From JASLDZ01 sp038226305 (GTDB lineage: Bacteria; Pseudomonadota; Alphaproteobacteria; Caulobacterales; Caulobacteraceae), in NCBI GenBank assembly GCA_038226305.1, contig JBBRQN010000004.1, positions 124,001 through 188,000 on the forward strand: 64,000 nucleotides of DNA, written 5' to 3'. Of the stretch, positions 16,156 through 24,608 are shown piece after piece. How positions within the stretch are numbered: the stretch's first letter is position 1; the number at the start of each line of letters is the position of its first letter. Under the pieces are notes generated by a model. It saw only the letters and a program-made list of their open reading frames with translations, made no database searches and was not told where the DNA came from. A program made the translations under genes and the position numbers.

Positions 16156-16941
16156 ATGAGCCTCAAGGGCCGAACCGCCGTCGTCACAGGATCCACCTCG
16201 GGCATCGGGCTCGCCACTGCCAGAGCCCTGGCGGGGGAGGGGGCTAATGTGGTCCTCAACGGCTTCGGCGACCCTGCGGCGATCGAGGCCGCCCGCGCGG
16301 GCATCGAGGCCGACTTCGGCGTGCGGGCGATCCACTCCCCGGCCGACATGACCAAGCCAGACGAGATCATCGGCATGATCGACCTGGCGGCGCAGACCTT
16401 CGGCTCGGTCGACATCCTGGTGAACAACGCGGGCGTTCAGTTCGTGTCGCCCGTGGCCGACTTCCCGCAGGACAAGTGGGACTGGATCTTGGCAATCAAC
16501 CTCACCGCGCCCTTCGCGGCGATGAAGGCGGCGATCCCGCACATGAAGGCGAAGAGCTGGGGCCGGATCATCTCCACCGCCAGCGCCCACTCCATCGTCG
16601 CCTCGCCGTTCAAGAGCGCCTACGTGGCGGCCAAGCATGGCGTGGCAGGGCTGACCAAGGCCGCCGCGCTGGAACTGGCCACGAGCGGCATCACCGTGAA
16701 CTGCGTATCGCCCGGCTATGTCTGGACCGAGCTCGTGCAGAACCAGATCCCCGACACCATGAAGGCCCGCGGCCTCACCCGGCAGCAGGTGATCGACGAT
16801 GTGCTCCTGCAGGCGCAGCCCACCAAGCAGTTCGTGCAGCCCGATCAGGTGGCCGCCGTCGTGGTGTTCCTGTGCTCCGACGCGGCGGCCAACGTCACCG
16901 GTGCCAACCTCAGCATGGACGGCGGCTGGACCGCCGCCTGA
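16156..16941 (+). CDS. bdhA: 3-hydroxybutyrate dehydrogenase (SDR)
   Basis: 261 residues. Short-chain dehydrogenase with NAD motif TGSTSGIG (residues about 12-19), NNAGVQ, catalytic Ser in STASAHSIVASPFKSAY and Tyr/Lys in YVAAKHG, and a C-terminal NLSMDGGWTAA. The AHSIVAS and LVQNQIPD segments match D-3-hydroxybutyrate dehydrogenases, which oxidise 3-hydroxybutyrate to acetoacetate during polyhydroxybutyrate use. ATG 16156 begins MSLKGRTAVVTG, the standard N-terminus; GTG at 16117 is in frame but adds an unlikely extension. It lies 70 bp after the AraC gene, with which it may be co-transcribed. Specificity is assigned by similarity only. Confidence 0.85.
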   Translation: MSLKGRTAVVTGSTSGIGLATARALAGEGANVVLNGFGDPAAIEAARAGIEADFGVRAIHSPADMTKPDEIIGMIDLAAQTFGSVDILVNNAGVQFVSPVADFPQDKWDWILAINLTAPFAAMKAAIPHMKAKSWGRIISTASAHSIVASPFKSAYVAAKHGVAGLTKAAALELATSGITVNCVSPGYVWTELVQNQIPDTMKARGLTRQQVIDDVLLQAQPTKQFVQPDQVAAVVVFLCSDAAANVTGANLSMDGGWTAA

Positions 16942-16985
16942 CGCAAAGCCCCTCGCTGGCCACCGACACGCGGCAGGCCGATCGG

Positions 16986-17014
16986 GAGTCGACTCTATGT
17001 AAAACTTAAATTAA
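16986..17014. promoter_or_regulatory. Promoter region of the DUF2975-XRE pair with paired GANTC sites
   Basis: GAGTCGACTC (16986-16995) is a perfect palindrome containing two abutting GANTC sites, the CcrM methylation target in Caulobacter relatives. It is followed by an AT-rich stretch with the odd palindrome TTAAATTAA (17006-17014). This is one of the few AT-rich spots in the local sequence, and it lies 45 bp before the ATG at 17059. It could be the promoter and an operator for the XRE protein encoded second in the operon; this is inference. Confidence 0.4.
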
Positions 17015-17058
17015 ACGTGCTTTTGCAGCGGATATGCGCCGCGAAAGCAGGAACAGCC

Positions 17059-17529
17059 ATGCCAAAGCTCCCTCTGCCAAGCGCGGCGCTCGCCACCCGT
17101 GTCGCTGTGGTCGTCTTTGGCGTCGCCCTGTTGGTCGAGCAGGGGATCACCGACAACCTCCTGCAGCCGCGCCCTTCGCTCGCCGCGGCTCCTGGGTATG
17201 GAGTGAGCCTCCTCGCGCCGGCCTTCTTCGTCTGGGCGCTGTGGGAGAGCGCGACGGTGTTCGGCCGGCTCGACCGGGGAGAGGCCTTCGGACCGGCGAT
17301 GGCCCGGGGGCTGAACCGGATCGGAGCCGGCCTGATGCTCGGCTCGTGGTGCGCCATCGTGCTGGAGCCCGGCGTCGCGCATCTGGTGGCCGACGGGTTT
17401 TCCGGAATGCGTGGCGTGAAGTTCGCCTTCACCGTCGAGAACCTGACGCTGGCGTTCACGGGGCTCGTGCTGATCCTGCTGGCGCGGCGCGGCCGGGCGC
17501 TTCAATCCACGCTCGACCAGTTCGTCTGA
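17059..17529 (+). CDS. DUF2975 family membrane protein
   Basis: 156 residues with about four predicted membrane helices (first at residues 8-26; others around VSLLAPAFFVWALW, GAGLMLGSWCAIVL and LAFTGLVLILLARRG) and no signal cleavage site. DUF2975 proteins are typically encoded directly before a small YozG-like XRE regulator, as here. The ATG at 17059 is supported by AGGA six bases upstream; GTG at 17017 is in frame but lacks a site. The function is unknown; the pair may form a membrane-linked regulatory unit. Confidence 0.7.
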   Translation: MPKLPLPSAALATRVAVVVFGVALLVEQGITDNLLQPRPSLAAAPGYGVSLLAPAFFVWALWESATVFGRLDRGEAFGPAMARGLNRIGAGLMLGSWCAIVLEPGVAHLVADGFSGMRGVKFAFTVENLTLAFTGLVLILLARRGRALQSTLDQFV

Positions 17530-17762
17530 TGCCCATCCGCCTGACGCTGGATGTGATGCTGGCGCGTCGCAAGCTGCGCGCCCGCGACGTGGCGGCCCGG
17601 ATCGGCATCTCGGAGACGCAACTCAGCCTCCTGCGCACCGGCAAGGTGAAGGGCGTGCGCTTCGCCACCCTGTCGAAGTTGTGCCTCGTGCTGGACTGCG
17701 CCCCCGGCGAAATCCTCGACTACGACCGCGACGAGGGCGATCTGCACGCGTCGGAGGATTAG
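17529..17762 (+). CDS. Small XRE/Cro-type regulator (YozG-like)
   Basis: 77 residues, almost wholly one helix-turn-helix domain: LTLDVMLARRKLRARDVAARIG, ISETQLSLLRTGKVKGV, FATLSKLCLVLDCAPGEIL. Its ATG overlaps the stop codon of the DUF2975 gene (TGATG), so translation is coupled. It likely represses its own operon; the AT-rich palindrome at 17006-17014 is a candidate site. It overlaps the convergent nitroreductase gene end by four bases. Confidence 0.8.
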   Translation: MPIRLTLDVMLARRKLRARDVAARIGISETQLSLLRTGKVKGVRFATLSKLCLVLDCAPGEILDYDRDEGDLHASED

Positions 17763-18466
17763 TCCGCGAACCCCACGAAGGTGGTCGCGTCGTCTACCGA
17801 CTTGCGCTGCGAGACTACCGCGTTGGCGGGGAAGCTGTCGTCGGGCCAGCCCATCGCCACGCAGATCATGATCACCTGATCGTCGGGGATGCCCGCGTGC
17901 TCACGCACCACGGGCGACTGCATGATGCCCTGGCTGTTGATCACGCAGCCCAGCCCCCGCGACCAGGCGGCGTTGACGAGGGCGTTGGTGACCGCGCCGC
18001 AGTCGAACGGGCCGATGTCGCCCCCGTGGATCGAGCGGTCGTAGGTGACGACGATGGATACGGGAGCGTCGAACTGGCGGAACCCGCGCATCACCCAGTC
18101 TGTTCGGGCCTCCTTGTCGTGGCGGTCGATACCCATGGCGGCGAAGAGCTGCTTGGCGATGCCGATCTGCCGCTCCCGGTGCGGGCCCTCGTACTCGCCG
18201 TGCAGCCGGAACTCGCGGGAGTGCGGCACGCCCGCGACATTGCGCTCGGTGTTGCCGGCGCGGATGCGGTCCAGGGGCTCTCCCGCCACCACGATGAAGT
18301 TCCACGGCTGGGTGTTCAGCGAGGAGGGCGCCCGCATCGCCAGCTCGATCACCTCGCGCACCAGAGCCCTCGGCACGGGATCGCCCCGGAAGCCGCGGAT
18401 GCTGCGCCGACCCAGCACCACCTCGTCGAACAGCGGGGCGGAGAGGGCGGGTGAGACTGAGGTCAT
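17759..18466 (-). CDS. Nitroreductase family protein (FMN-dependent)
   Basis: 235 residues. The nitroreductase fold is indicated by LGRRSIRGFRGDPVPRALV (FMN phosphate-binding Arg pair), APSSLNTQPWNFIVV and ARSRGLGC-like AWSRGLGCVINSQG, with a C-terminal VAMGWPDDSFPAN. It would reduce nitro-aromatics, quinones or similar acceptors with NAD(P)H in the cytoplasm. The start at 18466 is chosen for AGGA 8 bases upstream; in-frame ATG 18496 and others further up would extend into the lepA promoter region. The physiological substrate is unknown. Confidence 0.8.
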   Translation of the reverse strand: MTSVSPALSAPLFDEVVLGRRSIRGFRGDPVPRALVREVIELAMRAPSSLNTQPWNFIVVAGEPLDRIRAGNTERNVAGVPHSREFRLHGEYEGPHRERQIGIAKQLFAAMGIDRHDKEARTDWVMRGFRQFDAPVSIVVTYDRSIHGGDIGPFDCGAVTNALVNAAWSRGLGCVINSQGIMQSPVVREHAGIPDDQVIMICVAMGWPDDSFPANAVVSQRKSVDDATTFVGFAD

Positions 18467-18587
18467 GGTGCGCAGTCCTGTAGACGAGTCCGTCATCGCC
18501 TGCAGGAAAACGATTACACCCCCCGCCCCGTCAAGCTCCCGCCCAGCCGTATCGCGTTCGAGGACGAAACCCTCTAATCCCCCCGCG

Positions 18588-20390
<1,803 letters not shown>

Positions 20391-20423
20391 GAGAGCTGCC
20401 ATCCTCCCTAAAGGAGAACCGAT

Positions 20424-21446
20424 TTGCCAAGCTATCCATTTATCGAAGTCAAACAGAGCCGCGGTACCTTTTTGCTAAGCGCGATTCCCGCCAGCGCACT
20501 CAGCAAAGTCAGCTATGCCGCCATCCGACATCAAGACCAAGAAGAAGGCGCCGTCCAACGAGTCCTCAATCAGTCGCGCATTGCGGGCGTTAAAAGTTTC
20601 ACACTATCCGGGGGTGATTTTCCCGCCAGTATCGTCCTCAATTGGATCGGTGATGGATTGCACCGAAACAATGGTCATGTCGAATTTGAATTAAAAGAAC
20701 GGTCAGCTCAGATAATTGATGGTCAACATCGTGTTGCTGGCATAGGTGAGGCCATCGCAGAGCGACCTGAAATCGCTTCTACTCTAATTCCCGTTGCGAT
20801 ATATGAAAACTTAAACACCACTCAATGTGCAAATATTTTCCTATCAATAAATACCGAGCAGCGGCCAGTTCCCCGAAGTCTAGTATTCGACCTTTATGGA
20901 ATCGCAAGCGAGGAGCTAACTGATCGGGCGGCGTCGCGCGCGCGTGACATTACGTTATCGCTAAATGAGCCCGACCAAGCCTATGCGGGGCTTATTAAGC
21001 TACCCAACGCGAGGCGTCAAAAGGGCGGGATCGCTCTATCAACGGCGGTTTCATCAATCAAGCCTCTTGTGGCAGAGAAGGGCGTGCTTGATCAAATCGG
21101 CGCAACCTCCCTAGAAATACAGACCCAGATATTTCAAAACCTATTCAACGCCATTGCCGACAAGTATGGTGACTATTGGGGGGAGCGCGATAACGCATTC
21201 TTATATGCAGCTGGCTTCATGGGAGCTGTTGAATTTCTCCATCTTAGACTGATACCTTACTGCGTCAGAAAGAAGTCTTTCAAGCAAGAGGTCATCGCGG
21301 CAGCGCTTCGGCTTGATAGAACAGACCTTATTAAGCAAGGAGAGGTGAAAGGTCTCGGTGGCCGCGATGCGCCTCGAAAAGTTTACGAAAGACTTGATGA
21401 GTTCTTTGTGCCGGCCGAGGAGGCCTCAGTCGCCTTTGAGGTGTAG
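20424..21446 (+). CDS. DGQHR-domain protein (DndB-like)
   Basis: 340 residues. The motif DGQHR is at residues 99-103, after KERSAQII, followed by FLSINTEQRPV (139-149) and a helical C-terminal half. This is the core of the DGQHR family, which includes DndB of the DNA phosphorothioation system and DpdB-like proteins of 7-deazaguanine DNA modification, and is distantly ParB-like. No dnd, dpd or modification enzyme genes are in the window, so it is not part of a recognisable complete system. The start is TTG 20424 with AAGGAG seven bases upstream. Codon use is AT-rich and unlike the host. It forms an operon with the next gene (6-bp gap). The role is unknown; DNA sensing or regulation is plausible. 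Confidence 0.75.
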   Translation: MPSYPFIEVKQSRGTFLLSAIPASALSKVSYAAIRHQDQEEGAVQRVLNQSRIAGVKSFTLSGGDFPASIVLNWIGDGLHRNNGHVEFELKERSAQIIDGQHRVAGIGEAIAERPEIASTLIPVAIYENLNTTQCANIFLSINTEQRPVPRSLVFDLYGIASEELTDRAASRARDITLSLNEPDQAYAGLIKLPNARRQKGGIALSTAVSSIKPLVAEKGVLDQIGATSLEIQTQIFQNLFNAIADKYGDYWGERDNAFLYAAGFMGAVEFLHLRLIPYCVRKKSFKQEVIAAALRLDRTDLIKQGEVKGLGGRDAPRKVYERLDEFFVPAEEASVAFEV

Positions 21447-21452
21447 AGCCTC

Positions 21453-22184
21453 GTGCCGCATAGGGCAAACACTGCGATTGGGGCTTGGCTGGCATCTCAG
21501 CCTATGCCTGTCGCCTTGAGCGTGGCGCAGGCACAGGCGATTGTTCCCCATCTGTTGCAAGACTCTGAAGATCTGCTTTACAGTGGAATGCTCTCTCTTC
21601 TTCAGGCGATCTCAGGAGCGAGTGAAGGCAATTTCAGCTGGTCGATTGTCAAGTTGTATTACGCCTCGTTCTATGCTGTGCGCTCTCTGTTAGGGAGCAA
21701 CGGAGTTGCACTCTATTACCATAATAGAAAACCCAAAGCCCTGCGGATCGCTGCCGGCGAAATTCCAGTTAAGGCCGCCGGAAACAGTCATAAAGCCGTC
21801 TGGGGTCTCTTAGAGGCGCAATTTCCAAATTCACCGTTGCCTAATTTGATTGGTGGCGATAAGTCATACGACTGGATGACTATTTTACGCGAGGAGGCTA
21901 ATTACACACGCCCGAAATTTGTCGAGCCCCTACTCCCTGCATGCTTCGGAAAACTTGATATGTTGGGAAGCGCATCTGCGCTGCAGCTGTATATAGATGA
22001 CGTGTCCATGACATATGCCTTTGATCCGGATCATGCAGTTGTTTCGTTTCCTGTTGAGTGCTTGCGTAGAGCTAGTGACTCTTTGTTGTCCCAAGGCAGA
22101 ACACCAAGTGAAGCTGACGAGTTACAAATGCAGTACTGCGCCGACAAATTTGGACTTATTCTTCGAAAGCCAATGTTTATCTGA
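21453..22184 (+). CDS. Unrecognised protein, HEPN-like helical segment; partner of the DGQHR gene
   Basis: 243 residues starting at GTG 21453, with only a weak ribosome-binding site. The segment SWSIVKLYYASFYAVRSLLG (63-82) and the later WMTILREEANYTRPKF (141-156) resemble the helices of HEPN-type proteins, in which a conserved aromatic/Tyr-rich helix is followed by an RExxNY element. No clear Rx4-6H ribonuclease motif is visible, so nuclease activity is not supported. There is no signal peptide or membrane segment. Low GC content and tight linkage to the DGQHR gene suggest joint acquisition and joint function. I do not recognise a named family with confidence. Confidence 0.5.
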   Translation: MPHRANTAIGAWLASQPMPVALSVAQAQAIVPHLLQDSEDLLYSGMLSLLQAISGASEGNFSWSIVKLYYASFYAVRSLLGSNGVALYYHNRKPKALRIAAGEIPVKAAGNSHKAVWGLLEAQFPNSPLPNLIGGDKSYDWMTILREEANYTRPKFVEPLLPACFGKLDMLGSASALQLYIDDVSMTYAFDPDHAVVSFPVECLRRASDSLLSQGRTPSEADELQMQYCADKFGLILRKPMFI

Positions 22185-22253
22185 GGTCGTTGCGGCCTAC
22201 CTGCTGCCCCAAGACATGTTTTGGCCTTGACCTGGCCTGCTGGGAGCGGCGCG

Positions 22254-23273
22254 CTAACTAATGAAAACCTGATCTCGATGATAAGCCATGTAGGACCGTT
22301 GCTGCTCGGGCGACCGATCAGTGATCCAGGGCATTGGCGCTTCCGAGACGCCGAAACGATCAGCGGCAAGGTTGTGGAATCCAAGCCGATCTAGATCGTG
22401 GCGTTGTACGCGCGGGGAAACCATCACCTCGCCATCATCCCCAAAGCTGATGAAGCCGCGGTCGAACAGAAGGTCTGCGTCCGGAGTCAACATCAGTCCA
22501 TTCATCGCGTCCAATCGCTCGTCGGCCGTGCTGCACAGCCGCCAGGGTTTGACATGGCTGGCGATCAACAGCGTTGGATTTGTCACACCCGTCAGGCGAC
22601 AGGCCGGTTCTCGCGCCATCACGTTCTCGCGGAAACGACCCTGCCCTCGCCGCGCCTCGATCACGGCCGCCTTGACTGTCACGTCGAGGGTCATGTCCGA
22701 TAAGACTGCGGTTTCAACGACGTCTTCGAGGAGATCGTTCACCATTGGATAGGTCATGCTGTTGGCGCCGCCCTGCCGGAGCGCCCATTGGCTAAACGAA
22801 CTGCTCTCAACAATCAGGTCGAAGACGGGTTCGGAAATGGGCGCGAGGTAGGCTTTCTGATTTCCGTTGCCTGAAATGGGATGGATTGGAGAATAGCGGT
22901 CCGGAAGAAGTGGCCCTAGGCGGCCAATGATCGATCGCGGCTGCACCGATGGATCGAGTGGCACCCAGTAAACCGGCAAAAGCCAGCCTTCAGCGCTCCA
23001 GTTCAGCCCGATTTGGCCGAACTCTTCCGGCTTTGGAGCGGTGAACGCGAATTCGGTTACCCGGCCTACATAGCGAATGGCCTGCCTAGAGAACGAGAGA
23101 ACGACGTCACCCGGCGAGGCGCGCCGCATATTTCTATAGAACTCGCTCCGGGCGCCGTTGCTCTCGGTTTTCGGCGACCACAGATATTGGCCCTCCACCT
23201 CTTGGCGGGCGGTCTGGTTATGATTCACCCACCAATACTGCGGCATCCGGTGGAGTTTAGCGCGCGACGCCAT
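22254..23273 (-). CDS. EVE/PUA-like domain fused to HNH endonuclease
   Basis: 339 residues. The N-terminal region (about 10-130) looks like an EVE/PUA-type module: YWWVNHNQT, GQYLWSPK, MRRASPGDVVLSF and IRYVGRVTE; such domains flip and read modified bases. The C-terminal part (about 215-300) is an HNH_2-type nuclease: CRLTGV, IASHVKPW (catalytic His), ERLDAMNGLMLTPD (Asn) and DLLFDRGFISF. This fits a modification-dependent (type IV-like) restriction enzyme that cuts DNA carrying altered bases. The start is uncertain: ATG 23273 is used, and ATG 23246 (MPQYWWVNH) matches EVE N-termini equally well; neither has a clear ribosome-binding site. It converges on the DGQHR operon across a 69-bp gap. 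Confidence 0.75.
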   Translation of the reverse strand: MASRAKLHRMPQYWWVNHNQTARQEVEGQYLWSPKTESNGARSEFYRNMRRASPGDVVLSFSRQAIRYVGRVTEFAFTAPKPEEFGQIGLNWSAEGWLLPVYWVPLDPSVQPRSIIGRLGPLLPDRYSPIHPISGNGNQKAYLAPISEPVFDLIVESSSFSQWALRQGGANSMTYPMVNDLLEDVVETAVLSDMTLDVTVKAAVIEARRGQGRFRENVMAREPACRLTGVTNPTLLIASHVKPWRLCSTADERLDAMNGLMLTPDADLLFDRGFISFGDDGEVMVSPRVQRHDLDRLGFHNLAADRFGVSEAPMPWITDRSPEQQRSYMAYHRDQVFIS

Positions 23274-23303
23274 TGGCGCAACATGCCACCGGGCTCGGCC
23301 GCC

Positions 23304-23424
23304 TCAAGGCACGCCTTCGGCTCTTCGGCCTTGACCCGACCTCCGCGCGGCGGCTGACCGGAGGGGTCGGGACGCGGGGCGTCCCTCTGATGAAGTTCGA
23401 TTGGGCCTGCGGCCCGCATCGAAC
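23304..23424. repeat. Four consecutive hairpins in the non-coding flank of the island
   Basis: Within the 522-bp gene-free stretch 23274-23795, four inverted repeats follow each other. TCAAGGC 23304-23310 pairs with GCCTTGA 23328-23334; CCCGACC 23335-23341 with GGTCGGG 23365-23371; GGGACGC 23369-23375 with GCGTCCC 23379-23385; and GTTCGAT 23395-23401 with ATCGAAC 23418-23424, the last enclosing GGGCC/GGCCC. The second and third share three bases, so they are partly alternative. This looks like a structured intergenic repeat or an RNA element; it cannot be identified by eye. Confidence 0.5.
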
Positions 23425-23459
23425 ACAGGGCTGTCTGGGAGGGGAGCGGCCTCTTCATT

Positions 23460-23635
23460 CCTCCCCTGCGCAGCGGGGGAGGGGGACCGCGCCTCTTGCG
23501 TGGTGGAGGGGGCGGGCTGGACTCGAGGTCTGAAGGCTGGGTCCGAAGGCTTGGGTGCGTAGATTTCGCCCCCTCCGTCACGTCGGCTTCGCCGCCGCGC
23601 CACCTCCCCCGCTTTGCTGCGCTGCGCAGGGGAGG
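23460..23635. repeat. Inverted pair of a CCTCCCC-type intergenic repeat
   Basis: The left copy begins CCTCCCCTGCGCAGC at 23460 and continues GGGGGAGG to 23482. The right copy is 23603-23635 in the opposite orientation (CCTCCCCC ... CTGCGCAGGGGAGG) and contains about ten extra bases in its loop. Each copy can fold on itself. Similar palindromes are, to my knowledge, scattered between genes in Caulobacter-like genomes. The pair could pair across 120 bp or mark past recombination at the edge of the insertion. Confidence 0.55.
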
Positions 23636-23702
23636 AAGGAGGGATCGAGCGGTGGTGAGCGGGGCCGGCGCTCGTCCTGCACGTCGCGCCACCCCTCACC
23701 CT

Positions 23703-23722
23703 CCCAAGGCTTGCGCCTTGGG
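23703..23722. repeat. Palindrome in the intergenic repeat region
   Basis: CCCAAGGC and GCCTTGGG are perfect 8-bp arms around TTGC. It sits in a CCCCTCACCCTCCC...AAGGGGAGAGG context that also looks like a short interspersed repeat. From here to the SRAP start at 23796 I see only a likely promoter zone and no gene. Confidence 0.5.
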
Positions 23723-23795
23723 CCCCTGCCTCGCCCGTAAGGGGAGAGGTGGGTCGGTCGCGATCGTGAGGCGGGGAGGTGTTATCCTGCCTCCC

Positions 23796-24500
23796 ATGTG
23801 CAACGCCTTTGGCTATCTCGCGCCCGTCAGCGTCGTCTCGGAAGCGTTTGCGGAGCTTCGCATTCCCCTGCGGTTCGAGGGGGCGGGGGGGATGCCGAAC
23901 CTTGAGCCTCGCCAGATGATCCGTCCGACCGAGGGGGTGGCGGTGGTGCGCGCCTGCCGCGACGGGGGCTCCGGGCAGCCGCCCGGGGGCGGCGACGGGG
24001 GTGCCGATGGGGGCGAGAGCGACGGCGAGGCGGAGCTGTCTTTGATGCGGTGGGGGTTCGCACCGCCTGCGCCCAAGAGGCCGCCTGTGATCAACTTCCG
24101 CTCCGAGGGGCGCAGCTTCGGGAGGGAGGGGCGGGCGCTGATCCTGGCGTCGCACTTCTTCGAATACACCGGCGCGAAGTCTCCCAAGACCCGCTGGCGC
24201 TTCACCAGGGTCGATGGTGCGGGCGATGGGGCGCAAGACCCATTCGCCATCGCGGGCTGGGTGCGTGCGGCACCCTCTGGCCCGAACCCGCCCCTCACCT
24301 CCGCCGGCGAGCCCTGGCCGCAGAGCGTGACCATGCTCACCTGCCCCCCGGGGCCGGACGTCGCGCCCCTCCACGACCGGCAGATCGTCATCCTTGACCG
24401 CAGCGACTGGCGCACCTGGCTGTTCGGCGAGGCGGAGGCGGCGCGGAACCTCCTGCGCCCCTCCCCGCCGGGGAGCCTGCGGGTGGTGCAGGACAGCTGA
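23796..24500 (+). CDS. SRAP/HMCES-type abasic-site DNA-crosslinking protein (YedK-like)
   Basis: 234 residues. The start MCNAFGY leaves Cys2 at the N-terminus after Met removal, the residue that covalently crosslinks abasic sites in single-stranded DNA. Other SRAP features are RPTEGVAVV, LMRWGFAPP, NFRSEG (the Asn), HFFEYT (the Glu) and APLHDRQIVIL (the active-site His). It shields abasic lesions from nucleases during replication. A Gly/Asp-rich insertion (about residues 55-80) is longer than in most members. The start is fixed by Cys2, although no good ribosome-binding site is visible. It stands alone at the right border of the repeat region. Confidence 0.9.
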   Translation: MCNAFGYLAPVSVVSEAFAELRIPLRFEGAGGMPNLEPRQMIRPTEGVAVVRACRDGGSGQPPGGGDGGADGGESDGEAELSLMRWGFAPPAPKRPPVINFRSEGRSFGREGRALILASHFFEYTGAKSPKTRWRFTRVDGAGDGAQDPFAIAGWVRAAPSGPNPPLTSAGEPWPQSVTMLTCPPGPDVAPLHDRQIVILDRSDWRTWLFGEAEAARNLLRPSPPGSLRVVQDS

Positions 24501-24544
24501 CACCGCCTCCGCCCGCTGCCCCCCCTGCGCCACCAGTGATCTCA

Positions 24545-24594
24545 GGGGGTTACGGGCCAATCGGCCCGGTGTTTCCCCCGCCTTTTCAGGGGGC
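24545..24594 (+). terminator. Candidate terminator after the SRAP gene
   Basis: CGGGCC (24553-24558) and GGCCCG (24563-24568) form a 6-bp stem with an AATC loop followed by GTGTTT. An outer GGGGG/CCCCC pair (24545-24549, 24575-24579) can extend it, and CCCCC/GGGGG (24575-24579, 24590-24594) offers a second hairpin. It is placed between the SRAP stop and the next gene. Confidence 0.45.
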
Positions 24595-24608
24595 CGTATC
24601 CTTGGCGC

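Larger units (their letters stand above)
20391..23280. other. Candidate acquired island after lepA (three accessory genes)
   Basis: Base composition falls sharply after the lepA stop: I counted 24 G/C in 60 bases at 20761-20820 and 27 in 60 at 20821-20880, against 37 in 60 inside lepA at 20041-20100. AT-richness and codon use (AAT, TTA, ATA) stay foreign through 22184, then become intermediate in the HNH gene (22254-23273). No integrase, tRNA or direct-repeat boundary was found. The right flank is hairpin-rich non-coding DNA. Gene content (DGQHR protein, HEPN-like protein, EVE-HNH nuclease) is typical of accessory, defence-related DNA. Confidence 0.65.

Noticed and set aside
18045..18587. Upstream extension of lepA
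   Set aside because: It is antisense to the nitroreductase gene, and the standard LepA N-terminus begins at 18588.
22209..22224. Imperfect palindrome CCAAGACATGTTTTGG between the convergent island genes
   Set aside because: Two mismatches, no T-run and no clear partner element; too weak to call a terminator or operator.
23225..23692. Open frame on the minus strand in the repeat region
   Set aside because: Its translation is that of palindromic intergenic repeats (Pro/Arg-rich) with no domain; I treat the region as non-coding.
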